From an uncultured Bacteroides sp. (lineage in GTDB: Bacteria > Bacteroidota > Bacteroidia > Bacteroidales > Bacteroidaceae), in the NCBI GenBank assembly GCA_949285075.1, contig CASDXF010000006.1, positions 31,240 to 95,239 on the forward strand: DNA of 64,000 nucleotides, in the 5' to 3' direction. Shown in pieces: positions 54,917-63,885 of this stretch. The notes under the pieces are model-generated. The model made no database searches, was not told where the DNA came from, and worked only from the letters and a program-made list of their open reading frames with translations. Position 1 is the first letter of the stretch; each line of letters opens with the position of its first letter. The translations under genes and the position numbers were made by a program.

Positions 54917-56206
54917 ATGAATCTTACAGAAAAGGACTTTGAAATAATGGCTCCCGTAGGCTCGCGCGAGTCGCTCGCGGCGGCGCTTCAGGCGGGGGCG
55001 GACTCTATCTACTTCGGCATAGAGAACCTGAACATGAGGGCCCGCTCGGCCAGTACGTTCACCGTGGACGACCTGAGGGAGATAGCCCGGACGTGCGACG
55101 AGCGGGGCGTGAAGAGCTACCTCACCGTCAACACCATCATCTACGACAAGGACATCTCCCTGATGCGCTCCATCGTCGACGCGGCTAAGCAGGCCGGCAT
55201 ATCCGCCGTCATCGCGGCCGACGTGGCGGTGATGGACTACGCCCGCCGCGTGGGGCAGGAGGTGCACCTCTCCACGCAGCTCAACATCTCCAACGCCGAA
55301 GCCCTGAAGTTCTACGCCCGCTTCGCCGACGTGGTGGTACTGGCCCGCGAGCTGACGCTGGAGCAGGTGGCCGAAATCTACCGACAGATACGCGAGGAGA
55401 ACATCTGCGGGCCCGGCGGAGAGCCTATCCGCATCGAGATGTTCTGCCACGGCGCACTCTGCATGGCGGTGTCGGGCAAGTGCTACCTTTCGCTGCACGA
55501 GATGAACAGCTCGGCCAACCGCGGGGCCTGTATGCAGGTGTGCCGCAGAAGCTACACGGTGCGCGACAAGGAGACGGGCGCGGAGATGGACATCGACAAC
55601 GAGTACATCATGTCGCCGAAGGACCTCAAGACCATACACTTCCTCAACAAGATGATGGACGCGGGCGTGCGAGTCTTCAAGATAGAGGGCCGCGCCCGGG
55701 GCCCCGAGTACGTGCGCACGGTGGTAGAGTGCTACAAGGAGGCCGTCAGGGCCTACGTCGAGGGGACGTTCACCGACGAGAAGGTGGCCGCGTGGGACGA
55801 GCGGTTGAGGACGGTGTTCAACCGCGGCTTCTGGGACGGCTACTATCTGGGACAGCGGCTGGGCGAGTGGACCAAGAACTACGGCTCGGCGGCCACGGAG
55901 CGGAAGATATACGTGGGCAAGGGCGTGAAGTACTTCTCCAACATCGGCGTGGCCGAGTTTCTGGTCGAGGCGGCCGAGGTGAGCGTGGGCGACAAGCTGC
56001 TGATTACCGGACCCACCACCGGAGCGGTATTCACCACCTTAGAGGAGGCCCGCGTAGACCTGAAGCCCGTGCCGACGGTACACAAGGGCGAGCACTTCTC
56101 GATGAAGATGGAGAAGATACGCCCCAGTGACAAGCTCTACAAGCTGGTTTCCACCGAGGAGCTGAAACGATTCAAGGGACTGGACGTGGAACATAAAAGA
56201 GGATAA
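54917..56206 (+). CDS. Peptidase U32 family protein (TrhP/RlhA-like)
   Basis: 429 residues. APVGSRESLAAALQAGADSI at the start, HLSTQLNISNAEAL in the middle and the U32 signature EMFCHGALCMAVSGKCYLS with conserved cysteines (plus CMQVCRRSY) around residues 175-215. U32 proteins of this type are not proteases in the proven cases but hydroxylate RNA bases (tRNA uridine 34 or 23S rRNA) with prephenate-derived chemistry and an iron-sulfur cluster. It heads an operon with a thioesterase and dprA. Confidence 0.83.
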   Translation: MNLTEKDFEIMAPVGSRESLAAALQAGADSIYFGIENLNMRARSASTFTVDDLREIARTCDERGVKSYLTVNTIIYDKDISLMRSIVDAAKQAGISAVIAADVAVMDYARRVGQEVHLSTQLNISNAEALKFYARFADVVVLARELTLEQVAEIYRQIREENICGPGGEPIRIEMFCHGALCMAVSGKCYLSLHEMNSSANRGACMQVCRRSYTVRDKETGAEMDIDNEYIMSPKDLKTIHFLNKMMDAGVRVFKIEGRARGPEYVRTVVECYKEAVRAYVEGTFTDEKVAAWDERLRTVFNRGFWDGYYLGQRLGEWTKNYGSAATERKIYVGKGVKYFSNIGVAEFLVEAAEVSVGDKLLITGPTTGAVFTTLEEARVDLKPVPTVHKGEHFSMKMEKIRPSDKLYKLVSTEELKRFKGLDVEHKRG

Positions 56207-56211
56207 CGACA

Positions 56212-56616
56212 ATGAACACATACATCTACGAACTGGAGATGAAGGTGCGCGACTACGAGTGCGACCTTCAAGGCATAGTCAACAACGCCAACTATCAGCA
56301 TTATCTGGAGCACACGCGCCACGAGTTCCTTACCTCCGTGGGGCTGAGCTTCGCCGCCCTGCACGAGCAAGGCGTAGACCCCGTGGTGGCCCGCATCAGC
56401 ATGGCCTTCAAGACCCCGCTAAGGAGCGGCGACGAGTTCGTCTCCAAGCTCTACATGAAGAAGGAGGGCATCAAGTACGTCTTCTATCAGGACATCTATC
56501 GCAAGCGCGACGGGCGAATCGCCGTCAAGTCTACCGTAGAGACCGTGTGCGTGGTGGACGGCCGCCTGAGCGACAGCCCGCTGTTCGATAACGTTTTCGC
56601 CCCTTACCTGCGATGA
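56212..56616 (+). CDS. Acyl-CoA thioesterase, 4HBT family
   Basis: 134 residues, hot-dog fold. MKVRDYECDLQGIVNNANYQHYLEHTRHEF (in shorter pieces VRDYECDLQGIVNNANY, YLEHTRHEFL) contains the D-x-x-G-x-V-x-x-x-x-Y/Y-x-x-x-x-E active-site pattern of YbgC-like enzymes. Hydrolyses acyl-CoA thioesters in the cytoplasm; substrate unknown. Five bases after the U32 stop, and overlaps dprA by ATGA. Confidence 0.85.
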   Translation: MNTYIYELEMKVRDYECDLQGIVNNANYQHYLEHTRHEFLTSVGLSFAALHEQGVDPVVARISMAFKTPLRSGDEFVSKLYMKKEGIKYVFYQDIYRKRDGRIAVKSTVETVCVVDGRLSDSPLFDNVFAPYLR

Positions 56617-57731
56617 GCGCCACTGACGAAGAACGGCTGCACTGCGTCGCTCTGACGCAAGTGGCGGGCATTGGCCTCGTGGGAGCCAAGAGATTGATAG
56701 ACGCGATGGGCAGTGCGGTCGACGTGTTCCGCTGCCGAGAGGGGCTTCCCGGACGATTGGGCGTCAGCGAGCGCATCGTGTCCGCCTTAGCCTCCCCGCA
56801 ACCTCTCGAACGGGCCGAGCGGGAGATAGCGTTCACGCGGCAGAAGGGCATCCGTTGCCTGACGTTGGGCGACGAGGAGTATCCTTCCCGCCTCCGCGAG
56901 TGCGCCGACGCTCCCGTGGCGCTATTCTTTAAGGGCGACGCCGACCTGAACGCCCTCCGCGTAGTCAGCATTGTGGGAACCCGTCGAGCCACAGCCTACG
57001 GCGTTCAGCTCTGCGGGACTTTCCTTCGCGACCTCAAGACCCTCTGCCCCGACACGCTCATCGTCAGCGGACTGGCGTATGGCGTTGACATCTGCGCCCA
57101 TCGGGAGGCCCTCGCCAACGGCTTTCCCACGGTGGGCGTACTGGCTCACGGGCTCGACCGCATCTATCCGAGCGCACACCGCAAGACCGCCGTCGACATG
57201 TTGGAGAGGGGCGGACTGCTGACCGAGTTCCTCACCGGAACCGAGCCCGACCGCTACAACTTCGTCAGCCGCAACCGCATCGTGGCCGGCATGTGCGACG
57301 CCGTCATCGTGGTCGAGTCGGCCGAGAAGGGAGGCTCTCTCATTACCGCCGAGATAGCCGAGGGATACCACCGAGACTGTTTCGCCTTCCCCGGCCGTGT
57401 GGACGACGAGTACTCTAAAGGGTGCAACCGCCTGATTCGGGACAATAAGGCCTCGCTGCTGCTTTCGGCCGATGACTTCGTAGAGGCGATGATGTGGAAG
57501 AAAGCCTCCGTTCCGGAAGAGAGGAAGCACGTGCAGCGCAGCCTATTCCCCGACCTGTCTGATGAAGAACGTCAGGTGGTCGATATCTTGGAGAAGCGGG
57601 GAGAGCAGCAAATCAATTCGCTGGTCGTAGCCGCCAACATACCCGTTCAGCGCATGAGCGCTCTGCTTTTCGAGTTGGAAATGAAAGGAGTGGTCCGAGC
57701 TTTGGCGGGCGGAATGTATCAGTTGCTGTAG
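56613..57731 (+). CDS. dprA: DNA-processing protein A
   Basis: 372 residues. An N-terminal helix-hairpin-helix region (GIGLVGAKRLIDAMG) is followed by the Rossmann-like DprA core: VSIVGTRRATAYGVQL, IVSGLAYGVDICAHREAL, VLAHGLDRIYPSAHR, FVSRNRIVAGMCDAVIVVE and FAFPGRVDDEYSKGCN. The C-terminus is a winged helix (about 310-372). It binds single-stranded DNA and loads RecA during transformation or recombination. Starts inside the thioesterase stop (ATGA). Confidence 0.92.
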   Translation: MSATDEERLHCVALTQVAGIGLVGAKRLIDAMGSAVDVFRCREGLPGRLGVSERIVSALASPQPLERAEREIAFTRQKGIRCLTLGDEEYPSRLRECADAPVALFFKGDADLNALRVVSIVGTRRATAYGVQLCGTFLRDLKTLCPDTLIVSGLAYGVDICAHREALANGFPTVGVLAHGLDRIYPSAHRKTAVDMLERGGLLTEFLTGTEPDRYNFVSRNRIVAGMCDAVIVVESAEKGGSLITAEIAEGYHRDCFAFPGRVDDEYSKGCNRLIRDNKASLLLSADDFVEAMMWKKASVPEERKHVQRSLFPDLSDEERQVVDILEKRGEQQINSLVVAANIPVQRMSALLFELEMKGVVRALAGGMYQLL

Positions 57732-57755
57732 CGGGTGGAGAAGGCAATAAAAAAA

Positions 57756-57831
57756 GGGGCAACGCCTTGCCCCCCCAACCTTTGTTAACCTTAAATCTAA
57801 TACTATGAAAAAAATCACTGAACAAAAGTAG
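57756..57831 (+). promoter_or_regulatory. Hairpin plus vestigial leader peptide after dprA
   Basis: GGGGCAA-CGCC-TTGCCCC (57756-57773) follows an A run and can end dprA transcription. Downstream, TTTGTTAACCTTAAATCTAA leads to an 8-codon frame MKKITEQK (57805-57831), which resembles the leader found before some Bacteroides envelope genes, but no gene follows. The rest of 57832-58118 shows nothing I can name. Confidence 0.4.
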
Positions 57832-58120
57832 AACTTCTCAACTTCTCCTCCAAACAATCTTCCTTACATTTGTCTCTCTTTTTATTTCTTTTACCGTTTT
57901 TCACTGTTATCGGACACAAAAGGGCTGTAGAGGGGGTGTTTTCCATAATTCGCGTGCAAGGATACCGTTTGTCGTTCGCGGTTTTCCGTCCGTCCTCATT
58001 ACTCTCGGAGTCCTTCTGGACGGTCTCGGGATTATGGCGTTTTTATGGCCAGTTCAGATTTTATCCGGGGGATGTATTGAACGTTTTTTCGAGGCTGTCT
58101 TTTTTGTCTCTTTTGAGCGA

Positions 58121-58154
58121 TAAAAAAAGGAGCTACGTTTTATCGTAACTCCTT
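58121..58154 (-). terminator. Terminator of tRNA-Pro
   Basis: An 11-bp stem (58127-58137 with 58144-58154, one G-T pair), loop of 6, followed on the minus strand by seven T. Confidence 0.75.
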
Positions 58155-58166
58155 GACTATTGCCTG

Positions 58167-58241
58167 TCGGGGTAGCGGGATTCGAACCCACGACCCCCTG
58201 CTCCCAAAGCAGGTGCGCTAACCGGACTGCGCTACACCCCG
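58167..58241 (-). tRNA. tRNA-Pro(TGG)
   Basis: 75 bases on the minus strand. Acceptor CGGGGTG pairs with TACCCCG (one G-T), discriminator A; D arm GCGCAGTCCGGTTAGCGC; anticodon arm CCTGC-TTTGGGA-GCAGG with anticodon TGG; T arm contains GGTTCGAATCC. CCA is not encoded. A promoter lies at 58270-58300 and a terminator at 58121-58154, so it is a single-gene unit. Confidence 0.95.
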
Positions 58242-58269
58242 TCTGCATAGATTTTTTGCAAATGCGGCG

Positions 58270-58300
58270 CAAAGATAGGAAGTATTTTTCTATTTGGCAA
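58270..58300 (-). promoter_or_regulatory. Promoter of tRNA-Pro
   Basis: On the minus strand TTG (58298-58300), 20 bases, TATCTTTG (58270-58277), 28 bases before the tRNA. Confidence 0.6.
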
Positions 58301-58413
58301 CAGCGGAGGGGGTATTTTTTCAGTCATGCCCGGAAAACGAGTGAAGACACCCGGACTTTGACTTGGAAACTGTATGATTGCGCAATCTGTTGGCGTTCTG
58401 GCGGTTGTGGGAA

Positions 58414-58510
58414 AGGGCTGTTTCTCGTGACAGATAGGGCTGTTTCTCGCGACGGATAGGGCAGCGGCTCACGACGGATAGGGCTGCGGCTCGTCAGGGG
58501 TCGCCCCTTT
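58414..58510 (+). repeat. Dispersed intergenic element, copy 6 (partial)
   Basis: Four units of the AGGGCTGTTTCTCGTGACAG kind in tandem, about 20-22 bases each, with neither the usual head nor tail. Lies in the 546-base gap 58242-58787, which otherwise holds the tRNA and frdC promoters and no gene. Confidence 0.55.
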
Positions 58511-58686
58511 GGTGGAATCCGGAGGACTGGTGGAGTCTTACTCCCTTGAATAGGCTGTGCTTTCTGAGGCGGATGGGCGTGGCGGCGCTGCCGTGCATGG
58601 GTGATTCTGATAACGTATGGATAATTGTCCGGCGGGCGTTGGCTGCGCATGGCGGCCCTTCCATTAAGGAATTATTTCTTTAATCC

Positions 58687-58718
58687 TTTGGTCAATCAAT
58701 CTATTTGACCTATTTTTG
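58687..58718 (+). promoter_or_regulatory. Promoter of the fumarate reductase operon
   Basis: TTTG (58687-58690), 20 bases, TATTTTTG (58711-58718): a full match to the Bacteroidetes consensus. The leader to the ATG at 58788 is about 60 bases and AT rich. Confidence 0.75.
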
Positions 58719-58787
58719 CACGTTGTAAGGCGTGTTCAGGAGCGAAACTTTAGTTCTAACAATTAAATAATTTAAATTCAATCATTT

Positions 58788-59505
58788 ATGTGGTTAAGTA
58801 ATTCATCTGTAGGAAGGAAAGTGGTGATGAGCGTTACCGGTATCGCCCTTATCCTGTTTCTGACCCGGTATCGCCCTTATCCTGTTTCTGACATTTCACA
58901 TGGCGATGAACCTTGTCGCGGTCGTATCGGCCGACGGCTATAACGCCGTTTGTGAATTTCTGGGAGCGAACTGGTACGCGCTTGTGGCTACCGTAGCGTT
59001 GGCGGCGCTGTTCGTCATTCACATTATTTACGCGTTCTGGCTGACCATGCAGAACCGTAAGGCGCGCGGCGTGGAACGCTACGCCGTGGTGGAAAAGCCG
59101 AAAACGGTAGAGTGGGCTTCCCAAAACATGTTGGTGCTGGGACTTATCGTTATTGTCGGACTCGCGCTTCACCTCGTGAACTTCTGGTCGAAGATGCAGT
59201 TGCCCGAGCTGATACACAACATGGGCGGACACGCCGACACCATGACGCTGGCCTACGCCGCTAACGGCGTGTATCACATCGAGCAGGCCTTCTCTAACCC
59301 TGTTTATGTAGTGCTTTACATCGTATGGCTCATCGCGCTGTGGTTCCACTTGACTCACGGATTCTGGAGCGCCATGCAGACGTTGGGTTGGAACAACAAG
59401 GTGTGGCTGAACCGTTGGAAGCTGATAGCCAACGTCTACTCTACTATCGTTGTGTTATGCTTTGCCCTTGTCGTAGTGGTGTTTTACGTAAAGTCACTGT
59501 GCTGA
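58788..59505 (+). pseudogene. frdC: Fumarate reductase cytochrome b subunit, disrupted by a 28-bp tandem duplication
   Basis: Translation from 58788 gives MWLSNSSVGRKVVMSVTGIA and LILFL, then leaves frame and stops at 58943. The cause is a 28-base unit (CCGGTATCGCCCTTATCCTG + TTTCTGAC) present twice, 58837-58864 and 58865-58892. With one copy the protein reads ...TGIALILFLTFHMAMNLVAV... and runs on in frame to 59505 (about 229 residues, five membrane helices, LHLVNFW and WFHLTHGFW carrying further heme-ligand histidines). An internal ATG at 58900 would give a protein without helix 1 and its FHM histidine. The subunit anchors FrdAB and oxidises menaquinol. Either a true or phase-variable knock-out, or an assembly error. 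Confidence 0.88.
58837..58892 (+). repeat. 28-bp perfect tandem duplication inside frdC
   Basis: Two identical 28-base copies (58837-58864, 58865-58892). 28 is not a multiple of three, so the duplication shifts the frame by one. Confidence 0.95.
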
Positions 59506-59555
59506 GCTTGCTAAGATAGGTGTAATTTGTAAATGATTAAATTGAAAGAAACATT

Positions 59556-61535
59556 ATGATTAAGATAGATTCAAAAATCCCGGAAGGACCGGTATCCGAG
59601 AAATGGACCAACTATAAAGCTCACCAGAAACTGGTGAACCCGGCCAACAAACGTCGTCTGGACATCATCGTCGTAGGAACGGGACTCGCGGGAGCTTCCG
59701 CGGCCGCTTCGCTCGGCGAGATGGGTTTCAAGGTTTTAAACTTCTGTATTCAGGACTCTCCGCGCCGCGCGCACTCTATCGCCGCTCAGGGAGGTATCAA
59801 CGCCGCGAAGAATTACCAGAACGACGGTGACTCCGTTTACCGCCTATTCTACGATACGGTAAAGGGTGGCGACTATCGCGCCCGCGAAGCCAACGTGTAC
59901 CGTCTGGCTGAGGTCTCTAACAACATCATCGACCAGTGCGTGGCGCAGGGCGTGCCTTTCGCCCGCGAGTACGGCGGTCTGTTGGCCAACCGTTCTTTCG
60001 GTGGCGCGCAGGTTTCCCGTACGTTCTACGCTAAGGGACAGACCGGACAGCAGTTGCTGTTGGGCGCTTACTCCGCGTTGAGCCGTCAGGTCGCCGCGGG
60101 AACGGTGAAGCTGTACACCCGCTACGAGATGCAGGATGTCGTTATCATCGACGGTCGTGCGCGTGGAATCATCGCCAAGAACTTGGTGACGGGTAAGCTG
60201 GAGCGTTTCGCCGCCCACGCCGTGGTTATCGCTACGGGTGGATACGGAAACACCTACTTCCTCTCTACCAACGCTATGGCTTGTAACTGTTCGGCGGCTA
60301 TGGCTTGCTACCGTAAGGGAGCCGCTTTCGCCAATCCGGCTTACGTTCAGATTCACCCGACCTGTATCCCCGTACATGGCGACAAGCAGTCTAAGCTGAC
60401 ACTGATGTCTGAGTCGCTGCGTAACGACGGACGTATCTGGGTTCCGAAGAAACTGGAAGACGCGAAGGCTTTGCAGGCCGGCACGAAGAAGGGTAGCGAC
60501 ATTCCCGAAGAGGACCGCGACTACTACTTGGAGCGCCGTTATCCGGCCTTCGGTAACTTGGTTCCGCGTGACGTTGCTTCTCGCGCGGCTAAGGAACGCT
60601 GCGACGCGGGTTACGGCGTGAACAACACGGGCCTCGCCGTATTCCTTGACTTCTCCGAGGCCATCGAGCGTCTGGGCATCGACGTGGTGCTGCAACGCTA
60701 CGGTAACCTCTTCGACATGTACGAGGAAATCACCGACGTGAACCCGGGCAAACTGGCTAACGAAATCAACGGCGTGAAATACTACAACCCGATGATGATT
60801 TATCCGGCTATCCACTATACGATGGGCGGTATCTGGGTTGACTACGAGTTGCAGACTACCATCAAGGGACTGTTCGCTATCGGCGAGTGTAACTTCTCCG
60901 ACCACGGTGCCAACCGTCTGGGCGCTTCTGCGCTGATGCAGGGATTGGCCGACGGTTACTTCGTGCTGCCTTATACTATCCAGAACTATCTGGCCGACCA
61001 AATCACCGTGCCACGCTTCTCTACCGACCTCCCCGAGTTCGCCGAGGCTGAGAAGGCTGTGCAGGCTAAGATTGACCACCTGATGAACATCAAGGGTAAG
61101 AAGTCCGTAGACTCTATCCACAAGGAGTTGGGCCGCGTGATGTGGGAGTATGTCGGCATGGGACGTACCGCCGAAGGCCTGAAGACAGGTCTAGCCAAGC
61201 TGAAGGAAATCCGCAAGGAGTTCGAGAACGAGCTGTTCATCCCCGGCTCTAAGGAGGGCATGAACGTCGAGCTTGACAAGGCTATCCGCCTGAACGACTT
61301 CATCACGATGGGCGAGCTTATCGCTTACGACGCGTTGAACCGTAACGAGTCGTGCGGCGGTCACTTCCGCGAGGAGTATCAGACGGAAGAGGGCGAGGCT
61401 AAGCGTGACGACGAGAACTTCTTCTACGTGTCCTGCTGGGAATATCAAGGCAGCGACGACAAGGCTCCGGTGCTCTACAAGGAACCGCTCGTGTACGAGG
61501 CTATCAAGGTTCAGACACGTAACTATAAGAGCTAA
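59556..61535 (+). CDS. frdA: Fumarate reductase/succinate dehydrogenase flavoprotein subunit
   Basis: 659 residues. The FAD-binding [17 protein letters not shown] lies at about 37-53; [17 protein letters not shown] (about 71-87) has the histidine that carries covalent FAD. The substrate-site motifs [17 protein letters not shown] and [12 protein letters not shown] follow, and the C-terminal [15 protein letters not shown] is typical. It is of the Bacteroides/epsilon type (menaquinol:fumarate reductase), reducing fumarate to succinate in the cytoplasm as terminal step of anaerobic energy metabolism. Intact, with frdB downstream. Confidence 0.95.
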   Translation: MIKIDSKIPEGPVSEKWTNYKAHQKLVNPANKRRLDIIVVGTGLAGASAAASLGEMGFKVLNFCIQDSPRRAHSIAAQGGINAAKNYQNDGDSVYRLFYDTVKGGDYRAREANVYRLAEVSNNIIDQCVAQGVPFAREYGGLLANRSFGGAQVSRTFYAKGQTGQQLLLGAYSALSRQVAAGTVKLYTRYEMQDVVIIDGRARGIIAKNLVTGKLERFAAHAVVIATGGYGNTYFLSTNAMACNCSAAMACYRKGAAFANPAYVQIHPTCIPVHGDKQSKLTLMSESLRNDGRIWVPKKLEDAKALQAGTKKGSDIPEEDRDYYLERRYPAFGNLVPRDVASRAAKERCDAGYGVNNTGLAVFLDFSEAIERLGIDVVLQRYGNLFDMYEEITDVNPGKLANEINGVKYYNPMMIYPAIHYTMGGIWVDYELQTTIKGLFAIGECNFSDHGANRLGASALMQGLADGYFVLPYTIQNYLADQITVPRFSTDLPEFAEAEKAVQAKIDHLMNIKGKKSVDSIHKELGRVMWEYVGMGRTAEGLKTGLAKLKEIRKEFENELFIPGSKEGMNVELDKAIRLNDFITMGELIAYDALNRNESCGGHFREEYQTEEGEAKRDDENFFYVSCWEYQGSDDKAPVLYKEPLVYEAIKVQTRNYKS

Positions 61536-61572
61536 CCCGGTGAAGTTAAACAATTAAAAGTATTAGACGAAA

Positions 61573-62328
61573 ATGGAAAAAGTTATATCATTTACATTAA
61601 AGGTATGGCGTCAGGCCGGACCGAAGGCTAAAGGCGCTTTCGAGACATACCAGATGAAAGATATTACGGGTGACACTTCATTTCTCGAAATGATGGACAT
61701 CCTGAACGAGCAACTGATAGAGCAAGGCAAGGAACCGGTCGTTTTCGACCATGACTGCCGCGAGGGTATTTGCGGTATGTGTTCTCTCTACATCAACGGA
61801 CATCCGCACGGCCCGGCTACGGGAGCCACTACCTGCCAGATTTATATGCGTCGCTTCAACGACGGCGACGTGATTACCGTTGAGCCGTGGCGTTCCGCCG
61901 GATTCCCGGTCATCAAGGACTTGATGGTAGACCGTACGGCTTACGACAAGATTATGCAGGCCGGAGGGTACATCAGCGTGCGTACGGGCGCTCCTCAGGA
62001 CGCTAACGCGATTCTGATTCCGAAGCCTATCGCTGACGAGGCGATGGACGCGGCCTCCTGCATCGGCTGCGGAGCGTGCGTGGCCGCTTGTAAGAACGGT
62101 TCCGCCATGCTGTTCGTTTCGGCTAAGGTGAGCCAATTGAACCTGCTTCCGCAAGGAAAGCCGGAGGCTCTGCGCCGTGCGAAGGCTATGTTGGCCAAGA
62201 TGGACGAACTGGGATTCGGTAACTGTACCAACACCCGCGCCTGCGAGGCCGAGTGTCCGAAGAACGTTTCCATCAGCAACATCGCTCGCCTGAACCGCGA
62301 CTTCATCATCGCTAAGCTGAAAGACTAA
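61573..62328 (+). CDS. frdB: Fumarate reductase iron-sulfur subunit
   Basis: 251 residues. The [2Fe-2S] cluster ligands are in [16 protein letters not shown] and the later C of GATTC (about 61-97); the second half has [14 protein letters not shown] ([4Fe-4S]) and [15 protein letters not shown] for the remaining clusters. It passes electrons from the cytochrome b subunit to FrdA. 37 bases after frdA and ended by two hairpins. Confidence 0.95.
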   Translation: MEKVISFTLKVWRQAGPKAKGAFETYQMKDITGDTSFLEMMDILNEQLIEQGKEPVVFDHDCREGICGMCSLYINGHPHGPATGATTCQIYMRRFNDGDVITVEPWRSAGFPVIKDLMVDRTAYDKIMQAGGYISVRTGAPQDANAILIPKPIADEAMDAASCIGCGACVAACKNGSAMLFVSAKVSQLNLLPQGKPEALRRAKAMLAKMDELGFGNCTNTRACEAECPKNVSISNIARLNRDFIIAKLKD

Positions 62329-62358
62329 GCCACATACGCTTGATTTGATTAATAAAAG

Positions 62359-62422
62359 CGGATAAGTCTTTGGACTTATCCGTAAGTAAAAGAGCCCTCC
62401 CTGATTCCGGGAGGGCTCTTTT
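62359..62422. terminator. Double hairpin terminator between frdB and the porin gene
   Basis: First hairpin CGGATAAGTC (62359-62368) with 62373-62382, loop TTTG. Second: a perfect 14-bp stem (62388-62401 with 62409-62422), loop TGATTCC, with A and T runs on both sides, so it works on both strands for the convergent genes. Confidence 0.9.
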
Positions 62423-62486
62423 ATTTGTTACTTTATCGCCTAATGGCGGGCCGTTCTCGGGCCTGTGCCGGTAAATGCCGATTGGC

Positions 62487-63722
62487 TTAAAACATGAAAA
62501 TAGCGGTGGCGACGAAACGATTGTTGCAGACGGCGTGCGTATCGCTCACCTTGCCGTTGGAGGCTTGTATACTGCCGTACCACGCCGTGCTGAGGTTATA
62601 TTCTACTCCGAACTTCCAGTGGGGCAGATTGTAGGTCAATTCGGCTCCCGCGGTTACCAATTGGTCTAGGTCCGTTCCTGTGCCGTAGGTATCCGTTCCG
62701 GCAATCAACTGGTCTGGCGTGCCGAGATTTTTCGCATATCCCGCGAATACGCCGGGTTTCCATTTCTTTCCGTAAACGACGTTCACCCATGTGCTGGAAA
62801 AGCGGATAGGCGTGTATTCGCGCTCTCCCGTACGTTGGTCGATTCCCTTAACTCCGAATCCGCCTAAGCCCGAGGCCTGCGTCAGGTTAGAGCCGAGTAC
62901 GGTTTTCGCCCCAATAAACCAGTCCTTTCCCGTGTACTTTATGTGACCTTCGTAAGAGAGCGTTGTAATGCGCTCGCTAACCTTATATGCGTTTCCATTC
63001 TCTCCTTCAGCTTGTGTGCGGGGAACCAGAGAGAGCAGCTCAACGCCTACGCCCGCCAACAGTCCTTCACGCTTATAGTCTGCTCCGACATAAACTTCAG
63101 GCACGCAGCTTTCCTTGATGTACTCCTGACTTTTTCCTGAAGGACCCTGAGACAAATATTGCGATTGCCACACCAACGCTCCGGTCAGTTGCAGGTTCTT
63201 GTTGGCGTAGCGATAGCGGATTTGAGGGGCCCGGCTGAAAGGTTGGAAGGGCGCGCCCATATTAAGGTTCAGGATTTGTGGAGCTACGTCTCCGTACAGC
63301 GGATGCCACGTTTGGCCTATCAGCAGCGCGGACGCGCCCCAATCCAGATTCATATAAGCGTGGCGTAGGCGGATTGTGGAGTAAGTAGTACCCGAACCGC
63401 GAAAGTCTATTTCCACTTTCGCGGAGGTTTTGGCCTTTCCCAATTGTGGCCCCGCTACGTCTACTCCCAGTCGGGAATAAAGCGTATAGAAACTGCCGTT
63501 GGCTGTGCGGTTAATGTCGTTTCCGTTTTCGTCGTATACCTTGTCTTTAGGATACATGTAGAACAGTCCGTCTACCGTCTCTTCGTTAGCTCGGCTGTTA
63601 TAGTACAAGTCTGTACGGACTTGCCCGTAAAATTTGTAACTGATTTTTTTCTCAGTGCTTTGGGCGAGGCCGTTTTGAGCGAGAAATAACGCTCCAACGG
63701 CGACGATAATGTATTTTCTCAT
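62487..63722 (-). CDS. Porin-like outer membrane beta-barrel protein
   Basis: 411 residues. A signal peptide (ending NGLAQS) precedes ISYKFYGQVRTDLYYNSRAN, the first strand of DcaP/OprP-like Bacteroides porins. Alternating amphipathic strands run through the protein (SAKVEIDFRGSGTTYSTIRL, LRHAYMNLDWG, LIGQTWHP) and it ends with an aromatic residue (FVATAIFMF). A trimeric diffusion porin for small solutes is likely; the substrate is unknown. The minus-strand promoter box lies at 63751-63758. Convergent with frdB. Confidence 0.82.
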   Translation of the reverse strand: MRKYIIVAVGALFLAQNGLAQSTEKKISYKFYGQVRTDLYYNSRANEETVDGLFYMYPKDKVYDENGNDINRTANGSFYTLYSRLGVDVAGPQLGKAKTSAKVEIDFRGSGTTYSTIRLRHAYMNLDWGASALLIGQTWHPLYGDVAPQILNLNMGAPFQPFSRAPQIRYRYANKNLQLTGALVWQSQYLSQGPSGKSQEYIKESCVPEVYVGADYKREGLLAGVGVELLSLVPRTQAEGENGNAYKVSERITTLSYEGHIKYTGKDWFIGAKTVLGSNLTQASGLGGFGVKGIDQRTGEREYTPIRFSSTWVNVVYGKKWKPGVFAGYAKNLGTPDQLIAGTDTYGTGTDLDQLVTAGAELTYNLPHWKFGVEYNLSTAWYGSIQASNGKVSDTHAVCNNRFVATAIFMF

Positions 63723-63750
63723 TGTGATGTTGGTTTTTGATAAGTCGGCG

Positions 63751-63758
63751 CGAAAGTA
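63751..63758 (-). promoter_or_regulatory. -7 box of the porin gene
   Basis: Minus strand TACTTTCG, 28 bases ahead of the start at 63722. Confidence 0.5.
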
Positions 63759-63847
63759 CGAAAAACTTTGTGTGTCCGATTATTATTTAACAAAATCCCC
63801 GTCCAATGTTAAATAACTTTGTCCGCTATGCTTTTGGCCTGAAAAGA

Positions 63848-63879
63848 TTTGCGGTTTATTCTGTATATGTATAGCTTTG
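63848..63879 (+). promoter_or_regulatory. Orphan Bacteroidetes promoter
   Basis: TTTG (63848-63851), 20 bases, TAGCTTTG (63872-63879): a full consensus match on the plus strand with no protein gene behind it; a terminator follows about 80 bases on. Confidence 0.55.
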
Positions 63880-63885
63880 CATACG

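Noticed and set aside
58160-58459. Plus-strand frame of 99 codons across tRNA-Pro
   Set aside because: It is the complement of the tRNA and its flank (the peptide VGVAGFEPTTPCSQSRCANR is a well-known tRNA-derived artefact).
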